Source: Xiphydria camelus
Lineage: Eukaryota; Arthropoda; Insecta; Hymenoptera; Xiphydriidae
NCBI GenBank assembly: GCA_963678675.1
Contig: OY783198.1
Span: 14,678,311-14,742,310, forward strand
Length of the DNA stretch: 64,000 bases
Direction: 5' to 3'
Shown: one piece after another, positions 32,762-43,609 of the stretch
Numbering within the stretch: the stretch's first letter is position 1
Layout of the letters: each line of letters begins with the position of its first letter
Notes under the pieces: model-generated
Seen by the model: only the letters and a program-made list of their open reading frames with translations
Told to the model about the DNA's origin: nothing
The model's database searches: none
Program-made: the position numbers and the translations under genes

Positions 32762-33837
32762 GGAAGTTTAAACGGAGGAGAGCGAGGCCCAGGAGGGTAA
32801 CGGGCCCGAGTTGTAGCACTCACTACCCCCCATGGGGGGAAAGAAGAAGGCGACCACTATAGTGCGAATGGCGCAGCGGTTCTCCAGACGCACCAAGGCA
32901 ATTTTTGAAAACGGAGATATTTTAAAAATTACGACAATTGCAGAAAAATAACCCGAGTGTAATGTGTAGGGAATGTAACTAACACAATTATGGAATACAA
33001 AGAGGAAAAAATAATTCAATATATCGAGAGATATCGTATATTTTACTTGATACTTTTTAAACAATCGAGTGAAAAAAAATATATAATTTTATTTAAAAAG
33101 TAGAGAATCTCTTAAGCAATTTAAAAAAGGGAGCATTCAAAAATGTTAAATTTTCGATGTTTTACGATTTTTTTTGACACCCTTAACTTTCGCGCGGCTC
33201 TAAAGGGTAAACCATGGGGTGTGGGGATAAACTGTATCAACCTTTTTTATAGAGAATTTTAAGCTCTACAATTTAGAATTTACACTTTTTTCGATATCTT
33301 TCTTAATTTTCGAGTTATTTTCGAATAACCCATTTTTGGGGTATTTGTTATTGTTTTTCAACCATAACCCGTGGGCGAAAAACCGCGATACTTCACCAAG
33401 AGCTTTATAGGGTCAAATGACAACGTTAAACAAAAATGCAGGCTGGTTCTCAAAAAGTCGTATTTCAGACCTTCGTTTACTGGACTACTAGTGAAAGTGA
33501 GCAAAGGGTCGAGGAGCCATTGCGTTTGCGTATTATGTCTGGTAACCAACAAAAAATTGCGATACTAAGTTAAAAACATAAATGCGTCAAAACCAAAAAT
33601 AATAGAAAGCTAACACCCGAAACAATTAGTGGAAGACTAAATTTGGCGTCGATATGGTTCACCAAATGGCGCGAAAATATAGCGTGAAATCAAAATGCAA
33701 TAGATGCCCTGTACACGTATTTTTCAATATCCTGGATTTCGTTGAAATCAATGCATAGATACTCTATCAGGAAACAACTGGAATAAAGATACCAAGACAG
33801 CGTTTCCTGTTACAATTGAGGGGCATGGAAGTAAAAG

Positions 33838-34777
33838 GGCCCTTGGCAAAGTTTTCCATTGAGTGTTTAATAGTAATGAATGGGACCTGAAGGTAACCAA
33901 TGGGATCGCAATGGAAATTCGGAGGGAAAAATGAACTGGCACTTTCTACCATTCAATATAAATGGGACTCCACTGGCAAATCAGTGGGAAATATTGAAAG
34001 GTATGTATTCCCATTCGTTACCAATGGAGGACCAATGGCAAGTTACTGGGAACATTTAAATGGTATTTTATTCCAATAGTAACTAATGGGAGTCCAATGG
34101 CAAATAACGGAGTTCCATGCGGAAGCCGGTTACGACTAGACGCGTTGCGGATCGATCGCAGGAAACAGTGCCGATACAGCGATATTACAGGATAATCGCA
34201 GCGATTTTTCGGATCAGGGGAGTGCAGAGCGTGCCGCCAGCAAGAACACGCAGGAGAAAGAGAGGGGACTGCTCTAGATTTCAAAGGAGGGCTTCAAAAA
34301 GATTGAAAGAAAAAGTGAGGTTAGGGGAAGATGGGCAGAGGAAGAGGAGGTGGGGCACGCGGGGAGGATGATTCGGGCACCGTCGGATCAGGAAAGTCGG
34401 AAAAAGCCGAGGGGACAGCGGGAAGACCGACCGAGGCGCCAGAAGGAAAGCGGAGGAGAGGTAGACCAAGAAGCGCGAACCGAGATGACGCGGATGCGGC
34501 CACGGGGGTCTTGGACAAATAGCTAAGTAAAGTATCACTCAACAAATGGGAAATGAATGGTTATAATTGGATGGGAATTAATTCCATTTCACGAATGGTA
34601 ATGTCAACGGTATGAAAACACCATTAAACGAATGGGAAAATAAATGGGATGTCGAATGGTAGTACAAGTGGGAAAGATACCATTGGCAAAACCCCATTGA
34701 TTTACCTTTGACAGACTGTCAGTGGTATCCAATGGGATTTTTTAAATGGTAATTAATGGGAGACTTAGCCAAGGGCC
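33838..34777 (+). mobile_element. 932-bp CCATT-repeat element, copy 2, with GGCC duplication
   Basis: The element CTTGGCAAAG...CTTAGCCAAG (33842-34773) lies between GGCC at 33838-33841 and 34774-34777. Piggybac copy A gives the unoccupied counterpart (AAAAGGGTTTAAGTGC inverse near 21890). It carries the same degenerate CCATT arrays and AT-hook ORF as copy 1. Confidence 0.8.
34331..34522 (+). CDS. Small AT-hook protein, copy 2
   Basis: 63 aa, identical to the ORF at 26700-26891, with KRRRGRPRSANR as AT-hook. An overlapping 84-aa ORF upstream (34117-34371) is also identical between copies, but identity here mainly reflects recent duplication and is not proof of selection. Confidence 0.5.
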   Translation: MGRGRGGGARGEDDSGTVGSGKSEKAEGTAGRPTEAPEGKRRRGRPRSANRDDADAATGVLDK

Positions 34778-35030
34778 GGTTTACGTGCATTTTTGGTAGG
34801 TCTGAAATAATTGGCTTTAAAGTTAACTTGAATTAAAAAATTCCAGCAATAAGTTTGGAAAACTGTGTAAATATTTTAATAATTGAAGTGCAGATAATTG
34901 CAGATGAACTCGTCACAGAGTATTACGAATTCCTTGAAGAAGAAAAGGAAAACCTACAAGAAGGAACATCAAGCAGCCCCAGCAATATAATTATAATTCC
35001 CAATCACGAAGGAAATGCCATATAAGATTG

Positions 35031-35214
35031 TAGGTACACGGATAATAAAACTACTCAAACCAGTCATAACATATAAAAATTGTAGTTAATTGATTATTTA
35101 ATTTATAAGCATAAAAATATGTTTGATTACTTTATTACAAATAAGAAATTATATTGAGAATTATTTCCTTTAATAAATTAAGAATTTCTTTCTGTTGAAC
35201 GCCACAGATTCGGA
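35031..35214. other. AT-rich spacer
   Basis: No gene or repeat recognised. Confidence 0.4.
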
Positions 35215-36051
35215 GGATAACAAAAGAAACTGTAAAGCCTTTTAGTCAGGGAGGCAGCGACACTATTATGGTGGTCATTTCACCAAGGCTGATTTTCATG
35301 TACATGATAGATTCCATACTGTGTGTGAGCGAAATGCTTGTCAGCTGCGGCACCGGCGGTTGGGGGTGAATACAGTAGAGCCTCAAACACGTAAAAAAAA
35401 TAGAAAAATAAAGTGATTTCCCTAAAGTTGAATTTTTGTTTATGGTTTATTTACATTATGTAATTATAAAAAATCGTAGTCAGCTGAACATATTTCGGGG
35501 GGAGATGTGTCAGCTGGGAAAATAAACATGCAGCGCGCCGGCTAAAGAGGCTTTATTTATATTTAATACAAGTAATACTGGCTCGTATAATCAAATTTCA
35601 GCTTTGGTAGTATAAAGAGACATTATATTTTTTGCAACAAAAGATTCGATGGTTTATTTACATTATGTAATTATAAAAAATCGTAGTCTGCTGAACATAT
35701 TTCGGGGAGAAATGTGTCAGCTGTTGACGTATACTTGCGCAATACAGACGCCACGCAAACTAATACCACCATACTTTAAATTAAGTTATGTGATTGCTAA
35801 TTCATTATATTTTATGAAAAACATCGTCAGCTAGGTGTATGGTGGGGGTCAGTCCGTCAGCTGGGACAATAAACATGTAGCGCGCCAGCTAAAGAGGCTG
35901 CGCATTTATAATTTCAGCTGACGAATTTTGTTTTCCTTGAAAATTTTACTAAACGAAGCTATCGTGTTATAAAAACCAGGGAGCACTGTATTTTGTAATA
36001 ATATGTAACTATATTGGAGAAAAAGAATTAATTAATCGTGTCTCAAACGCC

Positions 36052-36290
36052 TAAACCACGCCCCGACCTAGAACGCAGTATGATTAGCCTAGACGCTTTT
36101 ACTGTTGCGTGACGTCACACATTCGATGATCATTGGCTAAATCTCAATTTTAACCAATGACTGTCGAGTTCTCCTAACTACGCCCCGCCCTAGAACGCAG
36201 TATGATTGGCCGATAGCGCTTTTACTGTTGCGTGATGTCACTCATTGCTTCTCATTGTTTGCGCGGCTCTTTCAAACGCTACATTTTTAA
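36052..36290 (+). promoter_or_regulatory. Tandem duplicated promoter-like block
   Basis: Two copies of about 120 bp share CTAGAACGCAGTATGATT and CTTTTACTGTTGCGTGA. The first contains the ATF/CRE palindrome TGACGTCA and ATTGGC (inverse CCAAT); the second has TGATGTCA. This could be an internal promoter of the element. Function is inferred from the motifs only. Confidence 0.35.
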
Positions 36291-37079
36291 CTCAAATTTG
36301 TGAAGGTATCCAACATATTAACACCATAAGTTTATATACCGTTGAAATTGTAATTTTTACTCTATTTTTTAAGCCGATAAAAAAAATCATGCAAGTTCCT
36401 CATTCAGCCAGCTGACTTTTATTTATATCTAGTACGAGTAATAATGGTTCGTGTAATCAAATTTCAGCTGTGGTAATATAAAGAAACATGAAATTTATTG
36501 CTACAAAAGAGTCTATCTTCCTTGAAATTTTAATGGCGATAATAATTATTATTTTAGTTAATTATGTTATTTATTATTATCCAACTATTTAATAATATTT
36601 GTTAGAAATCAATAAGTTATAACAAAGAAGCAATGGAAGATTTATTTTATAGAAGGCGATATTCATGAATGTAAGAGTAAATATCTAAAAGCCATGCGGT
36701 ACAGCTGAAGTGCGGATCTCTGGTAGATAAATAAAAATAAATATTAGAAATCTATGCGTTGCAGTTGGAGTGAGGTCCTCTGAGTTTTCCGAGATAAACA
36801 AGGCAAACAGTATATTAGCTGTAATTATTTTTCCGCAACAAATTATTTCAGAAACATACTAAATACTTATGCTGAACACTAGAGAAACATGTATGGTATA
36901 TTAGATGCGATTTTCATAATATATTTATAAAAAATTATATAAAAATATTATTCGAGATTAAGTGCTTTCATAATGATTTACAAATTGTTTTCCTGTAAGA
37001 TTTTAATTTTGTGAGTTAATAGAGTTTAGCTTTGAAGTACAAATTTCAAATAAATATCATATTATTATATTTTTTACAG

Positions 37080-37198
37080 GTGAAAGCCAAGAAGAGTCAG
37101 AAGATAAAATAAGTGTGACTGATTCAGGCGACGAAGAATTTGATAAAGACGAAAAAGATACTAATAGCGGCGAATCAACTGCAGCAGAGAATGAATAA
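37080..37198 (+). CDS. Probable last exon of the element's gene (acidic tail)
   Basis: An acceptor-like TATTTTTTACAG precedes an open frame reading ESQEESEDKISVTDSGDEEF and ending STAAENE and TAA at 37196-37198. Such acidic serine-rich tails are common in transposon proteins. Upstream exons were not found, so the frame may be all that remains. Confidence 0.4.
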
Positions 37199-37949
37199 AC
37201 GAGGAAATGAGGAAAAAATGTTCCAGTTTCCATTTTTATTTTTTTAAATTACTGTACGTGTTATTTATATGTAATTCCAGTTACAGCAATGCATAAAATA
37301 GTTGTTAAACAATCTCGTATTTTGATTAATAGTTTATAAAACCTGTCCTTTTGATGGGTTTTATAAACTATTTGGGCTGATCATCGTTTAGAGAAATTTA
37401 CGTACAATTATTTTCATAGCAATAAAATTTCAGGGAAGATGAATCTTTTGTTGCAAAAAATATAATGTCTCTTTATACTACCAAAGCTGAAATTTGATTG
37501 CATGAACCAGTATAACTTGTATTAAATATAAATAAAACTCAGCTAGCTGAATTGGGGGGAAAAGTCGATAAAGGCGCAACCTCTTTAGCCGGCGCGCTGC
37601 ATGTTTATTGTCCCAGCTGACACATTTCCCCCCGAAATATGTTCAGCTGACTACGATTTTTATAATTACATAATGTAAATAAACCATAAACAAAAATTCA
37701 ACTTTGGGGAAATCACTTTATTTTTCTAGTTTTTTTATGCGTTTGAGGCTCTACTGTACTCACCCCCACCACCGATATGGCAGCTGACTGCCATTTCCCT
37801 CACACACAGCATAGAATCTATCATGTACATGAAAATCAGCCTTGGTGAAATGACCATCATGAGAATGTCGCTGCCTCCCGGACTATTTCTTTCTTTACAA
37901 CGCTTCTTTATTCGACACTCAGTTAGCGATCCTTCTCTTTCGAAGTAGT

Positions 37950-39708
37950 ACAAGATCCGAACTAGAGACGTTCTTCACCGATCTGCTTACCAGATGAAAA
38001 GTATTTTTTATCAAACATAATACGTCAATGAATATATCGCGAATGGGTAGGCTAATAAAATATGCTCAAGACTACCCTTAAACTATATAAACAGGTGAGC
38101 TGATATGAGCAATTTGCACCGATCTGCTTACCAATTAAACTATATATGAAAATAAAGATAATTTTATTGCAAACACGATGGTATAACCCTACCTTCAAAA
38201 AATCGGTCATGAATCACGGTTGTAAGGCTTTGAAATTTATCGGAGCTAGCCAAGATGCGCGTACTACAGGGAAATTTGCTATAGGACGCAACGTAGGAAG
38301 TGGGCGCGACGCGACGGTTAGATGAGAGAGAGTGCGTACATGCTGCTTCCTCGTACGATTGACAAAGATAACACTACTAAAATGCCGAGAAAAAGCGACT
38401 ACGAGCGACTCGCTGTTTACATCCCTCAGTTTGCGGAAAAATGCGTGCTCCATTATTACATAAATGTAATGTAGTGTTATCTTTTTCAATCGTTATTTTT
38501 TTCAATCAATTACTGTTGGATCCCTGGTAAAATTATTTTCGTTCAAGATTCAACTAACTGCATTTTTATTTTTGCCTGTCTGGAAGGGACAATTTATTAC
38601 TTTATGGCTCTTTCCCGAAAGTACAGAAAAAGGGGAAAAACGTTCTTATCGGGTTTTCGAGTGAAAGTTTTTTCCGAACATGTGATAAACAGACAGTCGA
38701 GGCAATGGCTCATGGGGTGGGTTTGTAACGCATTAAAAATATCTGAAGGTAAAGACGAAATTCTAGACCTTTCCTCTAAGTGAGATTTCATAAGTTGAAA
38801 TGATAAATTGTTAAGAAAAATTCTTCTTGGAGTCTTTGCGTTGTTTAGGTTACTGTTATATAAAATCTGGGCACTCTCTCTTATTCCAGCAACATACAAG
38901 TTTTTGGACGGCTATAATATTTTATTTGTTGTAATATTGTTATAATATTTGTAAAGATTATTATTGTATTCATTGTTTTATAATAAAGTTTTTTTACACC
39001 GCCAATTAGTTAATGATTTTTATCGCTCTCTAAAAAATGTAATTTTTCTGTTTGTTTGCTGTGATATTTTTATAGAATAGATAAAATTTATCGAATAATT
39101 ATCACTAACATATTATTATTCTGTCTGTGATAGAAATATTAATATTTCCCCATCCATATATTTAATTGAAAATATTTGAAAAATCTTTCTCACATTTTAA
39201 TATTTTATATTTAATTTAAAGTAATTAAAAGTTTCCTGCCAGTACCTACTCCATCGTAGTCGCTTTTTCTCGGCATTTTAGTAGTGTTATCTTTGTCAAT
39301 CGTACGAGGAAGCAGCATGTACGCACTCTCTCTCATCTAACCGTCGCGTCGCGCCCACTTCCTACGTTGCGTCCTATAGCAAATTTCCCTGTAGTACGCG
39401 CATCTTGGCTAGCTCCGATAAATTTCAAAGCCTCTTACAACCGTGATTCATGACCGATTTTTTGTAGGTAGGGTTATAACATCGTGTTTGCAATAAAATT
39501 ATCTTTATTTTCATATATAGTTTAATTGGTAAGCAGATCGGTGCAAATTGCTCATATCAGCTCACCTGTTCATATAGTTTTAAGTGTAGTTTTGAGCATA
39601 TTTTATTAGCCTACTCACATTCGCGATATATTCATTGACGTATTATGTTTGACAAAAAATACTTTTCATCCGGTAAGCAGATCGGTGAAGAACGTCTCTA
39701 GTTCGGAT
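37950..39708. mobile_element. Foldback with 460-480 bp arms
   Basis: The left arm 37950-38430 is inverted at 39245-39708 (GATCCGAACTAGAGACGTTC, CACCGATCTGCTTACC twice per arm, CATGAATCACGGTTGTAAG, CGACGCGACGGTTAGATGAG). The roughly 820-bp centre holds a piggyBac-type remnant on the minus strand. No TTAA is visible at the ends. Confidence 0.7.
38597..38930 (-). pseudogene. piggyBac-type transposase C-terminus, second lineage
   Basis: The minus strand reads KNLYVAGIRESAQILYNSNL, then PRRIFLNNLSFQLMKSHLEE and SSLP. This resembles the end of insect piggyBac transposases (A-G-I-N-x-Q-I-x-Y ... R-x-F-L-x-x-L-x-x-x-L-x-x-P-x-L). The cysteine-rich tail is degenerate (CLDCLFITC). Only this fragment survives. 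Confidence 0.45.
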
Positions 39709-39858
39709 CTTAGGCCCGTTTCACACTTACACGGCGACCGTCCAAACGGCGCCGTTTATACGGTGCCGTTCCATTGGGTTGACTTTTCACACACAGGCGG
39801 TTTTCAAACGGCGCCGTTTGGACGGTCGCCGTATAAGTGTAGTGACATATTAGGAGGG

Positions 39859-40073
39859 AAACCGCAAAAACGCTAAAACTAGCGGTTAGGCGGGAAACCG
39901 CCAGCAGTGTAATCTCAATGCCCAAAGACATATTACGTTCCCGCCTGCCGCTGCGATTAGGCGGGAAACCGAAAAAAACGCTAAAACTAGCGGTTAGGCG
40001 GGAAACCGCCAGCAGTGTAATTTCAATGCCCAAAGACATATTACGTTCCCGCCTGCCGCTGCGATCGGCGGCA
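39859..40073. repeat. Subterminal tandem duplication, about 107 bp unit
   Basis: Two direct copies share CGCTAAAACTAGCGGTTAGG, CCGCCAGCAGTGTAAT and CAAAGACATATTACGTTCCC. Each contains inverted GGCGGGAA motifs matching the element's ends, so these are likely transposase-binding sites. Confidence 0.75.
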
Positions 40074-40632
40074 AAATGTAGCCCGCGACTTGTCGGCGGG
40101 AAAGCGATTTGCGTCTTTCGGTTTCGGCGGGGGAAACATATACAAACTAACGGCTGTTGTTCGTGATTGTGACAAGTGTCTCGGCATGCGCAGGGCTCCT
40201 CGAACCTCTCAATTTTCACCAGACTCACGAGAGGACACAGACACTCGTTGCCCTCCGCTATCGGCCAGACGCGCATACGCCTGTCCCTGGACTGCATCAC
40301 GGGACGTCTACGTATCTGCGCGTCTCCCCGGAGTCTTTCTCATGGTTTTTCTCTTCCACTTTGTCGAAATTTTCTTCTCGCATCGTGGAATGGAAAAAAC
40401 CCGCCCTTGTGCCAAAGCGTACCCCTGCCTTGCGAGCCGTTTCCCGGCAGTTGTGAAATATCCGTCTTCGTATTTGCATCTCCTCCTACTCGTCTCGTAA
40501 AGTCCAAGTATTTTCTAAACTGCAATCCTCTCTCTCTCCAGTTTCTTCGTCTTTGTCTATCCCTTCGTCGCAACAGAGTTCTCTAGTGCTCTCCCCTAAA
40601 TTCCGATTCATCTTCCTCTCTCCATCCCAATC

Positions 40633-43158
40633 ATGTCCATAGAAAATCTCATTGCGCTCGTTGAGATGCATCCGGCCGTTTGGGACAAAAGTTGTGAAGA
40701 ATATAAGGACAAATGTGAAAAAGAAAAGGCTTGGATCGAGGTCGCCCGAAGCATCTTCCAGGAGTGGGATTCATTTGGGAAGAAAGAACGAAATACGAAA
40801 TGTAAGTTAAAGGTACCAAATAATTATTTAGGTGAAAGGTTAATGATTAAAAGGTAAACAATTGAAAAAGTAAATCTAGTATATAAAAAATCAATGTTCG
40901 TTTGTTTGTTTGCTCGTATTTTGATTAGCAGATTGATTAGCATTTATTTTCAACACATGAAAATTACGATTAAATGTACAAAAAAATCGTTCAATACGTT
41001 TTAACACAATTGTAACATAACTTCGACATAGTCTTAACATAACTGCGATAACATCCTTCCGCTTCAATAATTATATTGTTCTTGAAACGGGACGGCACCA
41101 ATCCCGACAAAATAATCAGCGAAAATATCGCGAACTTGTATTCCTTGGTCGCGGGGGGCTGCACCAGCGTTCATTACCTCAGAAAATGGAGGGATTTCAC
41201 TTTCTTCATAATTAACGCCATCTCTTTGCCGAACGAAATTGTGTAGAATACAAGAGGCTTTTACAATAATATCAATAAGCTCTGGTCGTACCAAAATTGG
41301 TGTGTGAAAAATTCGCCATTTGTTAGCCAACAAACCAAACGCACACTCGACTGAACGTCTGGCTCTGGAAAGCCGGTAATTATAAATCCTTCGACGACCA
41401 TCAATGTCACGTGAAGGAAAGGGTCTCAAGAGATTAGTATGAAGTTTGAACGCTTCATCCCCAAGAAACACAAAAGGTTGAGGGCTTGAATCTGTACCGG
41501 GTAGACACCTAGGTGCAGGAATATTCAATTGGCCGGAATATAATTTCGTACCAAATGTGCTATCACGGAATACAGTCGAATCACCTTCTTGACCATAAGC
41601 TCCTACGTCGATTGAAATGAACCGAAGGTTCGCATCGGCAACTGCCATTAGAACCACCGAAAAATACTTTTTATAATTAAAAAATGTAGAGCCAGATCTC
41701 CGCGGTTTAACACAACGAATGTGTTTGCCATCCACCGCGCCTAAGCAATTTGGAAAGTTTGTTTTCTCTTGAAAAGTGTCGGCGATCTGGTACCATTCCT
41801 CTTTTGTTGGCTCAGGCATTTCAATATCTTTCAAAGCAAACCAGATTGCTTGACAAGTTTCAGATACTATATCGGCAATCGTACTCCTCCCAATGTAAAA
41901 TTCATATTGTAGAGCCGTAAAGGTATTTCCCGTGGCCAAGTATCTGCAAAAAGTTTGAAAATGTACCCCCAATTTAAGTGAATGTGTTTTTCTGTAATTT
42001 ATTTTACAATTCCTTTTCAATTATTTATTTCTTTTTAGTGGATGCGTTGAAGAAGAAATGGAAAAACACGAAGGATTGTTTAAACAAATATTTGGCAACG
42101 AAAAGCGGTGATGCTGCGAAGAAAAAAAATATGTACACCTGGAGGCATTGAGTTTCCTCCACAACGCTGCTGAGAAAAGAAGGTTGGTCATTTCATTGAT
42201 GCTACATCTATAATAGGTATGCACTGTAAAAATCGGCAATGAATCCGGAATGAATTTTCACTCCCATCACACACTCGGAGTTTCGGAGTGACAAAAAAGC
42301 ACTCCGCGGACAGAGTGAACATGGAGATTAAAATATTATTAGTACTAAAGTAATAATAAAAAAAAATAATAATATAATTTTATTATTTGTATTATAATTT
42401 AATATTTCGTGAACTATTCCTATCTGAAATTCATCCGCGGAGTTAATTATGTAAATAATTTAAATAAAATCCTTTTCGGAGTGAATTTCACTCTGGGGAC
42501 GAGATTAAATTAATTAAAAATCATCAACTCCGCATAAACTCCTGATTTTTTACAGTGTGTATCGTAATTTGCATCTTTTTTCAGCACAGGGGGCAATTTC
42601 GATTCGGACGATTCAGAGGAAGAGGACCCCGACGAATCCGATCCAGCCGTTACATCTTCACCGTTACCACTAGCAGATTCACCTATTTCATCCCCACGCC
42701 CATTAAACACGTCAACCCCAAACTTTAAAAAACCTAGTCGACATACCAAGATGACTCCTTTTCAAGAATCCCTTATAAAAAACCTCAATCACACATCCTC
42801 ATCTCTCCAATCCAAAGCTAACGAAGATGCTGATCGTTCTTACCTGCTTTCCCTACTTCCCGATTACAAAGCGCTATCTCCGGGGCAAAGGTGGGCATTC
42901 CGTCAACACGTTGGCAACTTTTTCCTACAAAATTACGTACCTCCTACATCTACACCTCCTCTCTCCTTCCAAAACTACCAAACCCTTTCAACAAATTTTC
43001 CGCGCTACTCCTATCAAGAACTTAGTTCACTGCCTTTCTCTCAAAACGTAACCCAACTTCAACAACCCCCACAAACCTGTCAAACACCATCTTGTACCTT
43101 AGCAAAACAATCAACTCAATCCTCATCCATCCCCAATTCGTCTTTCCAGTCGCAGTAA
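40633..43158 (+). CDS. MADF-BESS accessory protein of the Harbinger element (one frameshift)
   Basis: Three exons fit: 40633-40801 (donor GTAAGT), 42039-42182 (acceptor TTCTTTTTAG, donor GTTGGT) and 42585-43158 (acceptor TTTTTTCAG). The first join gives NTKLDALKKKWKNTK. Exons 1-2 encode a MADF (Myb/SANT-like) domain: LIALVEMHPAVWDKSCEEYK, EKAWIEVARSI, then KKKWKNTKD and LEALSFLHNAAEK. Exon 3 has an acidic stretch DSDDSEEEDPDESD and a BESS motif DADRSYLLSLLPDYKALSPG. MADF-BESS proteins bind DNA and assist the nuclease of Harbinger elements. In exon 2 a run of eight A (42122-42129) puts the LEALSFL segment out of frame; one further A would restore it. This is either inactivation or an assembly or sequencing slip. 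Exons 2 and 3 lie inside the transposase intron on the opposite strand. Confidence 0.75.
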
Positions 43159-43609
43159 AAATATTACTATAATATGTTGTATTATTAAGCATTTTATGTT
43201 TTATTTTCCTTTTTGACAAATAAATTTACTTTGTGATTATTACTAATTATTTCAGTGTAATTTAAAAAACATTATTTATATAAGTATGAATTACATATAT
43301 GGTAGGTTACCTGAGTGTGACGGTCAACCTTTCTTCTGGGCTAATTGGCCTTTTGAAAGAAGTCTCCCGCTTCGTAATAAGCGGACGTAGAGTTTCAAGT
43401 AGTTCATCGAATGATGCAATTGACATGCGATAGTACTTAAAAAATGTATCGGGGTGCTTTCTAATGTCTTTAAAAAATTTGGGGCACTTCCTCGAACGTA
43501 CATTGTTATACGGGTGCACTGCATATCTCCGAATTCGTGGTTCTTTCAATAGGCCCTCAGCTTCAGCAGCACAAGCAGTAACTATATTAACGAAATGTGC
43601 GACCTCCAT
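41064..43609 (-). CDS. PIF/Harbinger (HARBI1-like) DDE transposase, two exons
   Basis: Exon 1 is 43609-43311 (ATG at 43609, donor GTAACC) and exon 2 is 41943-41064 (acceptor AACTTTTTGCAG). The join gives LTVTLRYLATGNTF, the expected HARBI1-like sequence, and a 392-aa product of normal family length. Exon 1 holds the N-terminal region with YRMSIASFDELLETLRPLI. Exon 2 has the DDE_4 core: NCLGAVDGKHI (D171), GQEGDSTVF (D221) and RRSVECAFGLL (E299), followed by ILHNFV. All three catalytic residues are present and the frame is open, so this copy could be functional. It acts as a nuclear endonuclease, in known systems together with a Myb/SANT partner, here presumably the MADF-BESS protein. The intron (41944-43310) contains two exons of that partner. 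Confidence 0.88.

Larger units (their letters stand above)
33580..35024 (+). pseudogene. piggyBac-type transposase remnant, copy B, split by an insertion
   Basis: The plus strand carries the same C-terminal region as copy A (ATGGCGCGAAAATATAGCGT near 33665), but with in-frame stops such as TAG after the INA-like block. The 932-bp element separates 33580-33841 from 34778-35024, where the tail resumes with GTGCATTTTTGGTAGGTC. Confidence 0.65.
32762..35030 (+). repeat. Large inverted duplication, copy B
   Basis: Matches 21640-23880 inverted, including CCCCCATGGGGGGAAAG, the 33190-33485 block and the piggyBac remnant. Interrupted at 33842-34773 by AT-hook element copy 2. Confidence 0.75.
35215..37925. 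mobile_element. TIR element studded with CAGCTG sites
   Basis: Inverted arms share AGTCAGGGAGGCAGCGACA / AGTCCGGGAGGCAGCGACA, TCACCAAGGCTGATTTTCAT and GTACATGATAGATTC. Left part: tandem blocks at about 35443-35640 and 35650-35930 with GAACATATTTCGGGG and CGCGCCRGCTAAAGAGGCT. Twelve CAGCTG hexamers are spread over the 2.7 kb. One likely 3' exon remains in the middle. Superfamily unknown. Confidence 0.65.

Noticed and set aside
39710..40586. Overlapping ORFs of 80-196 aa at the left end of the Harbinger element
   Set aside because: They cross the MITE, the TIR and tandem repeats in several frames on both strands, without domains.
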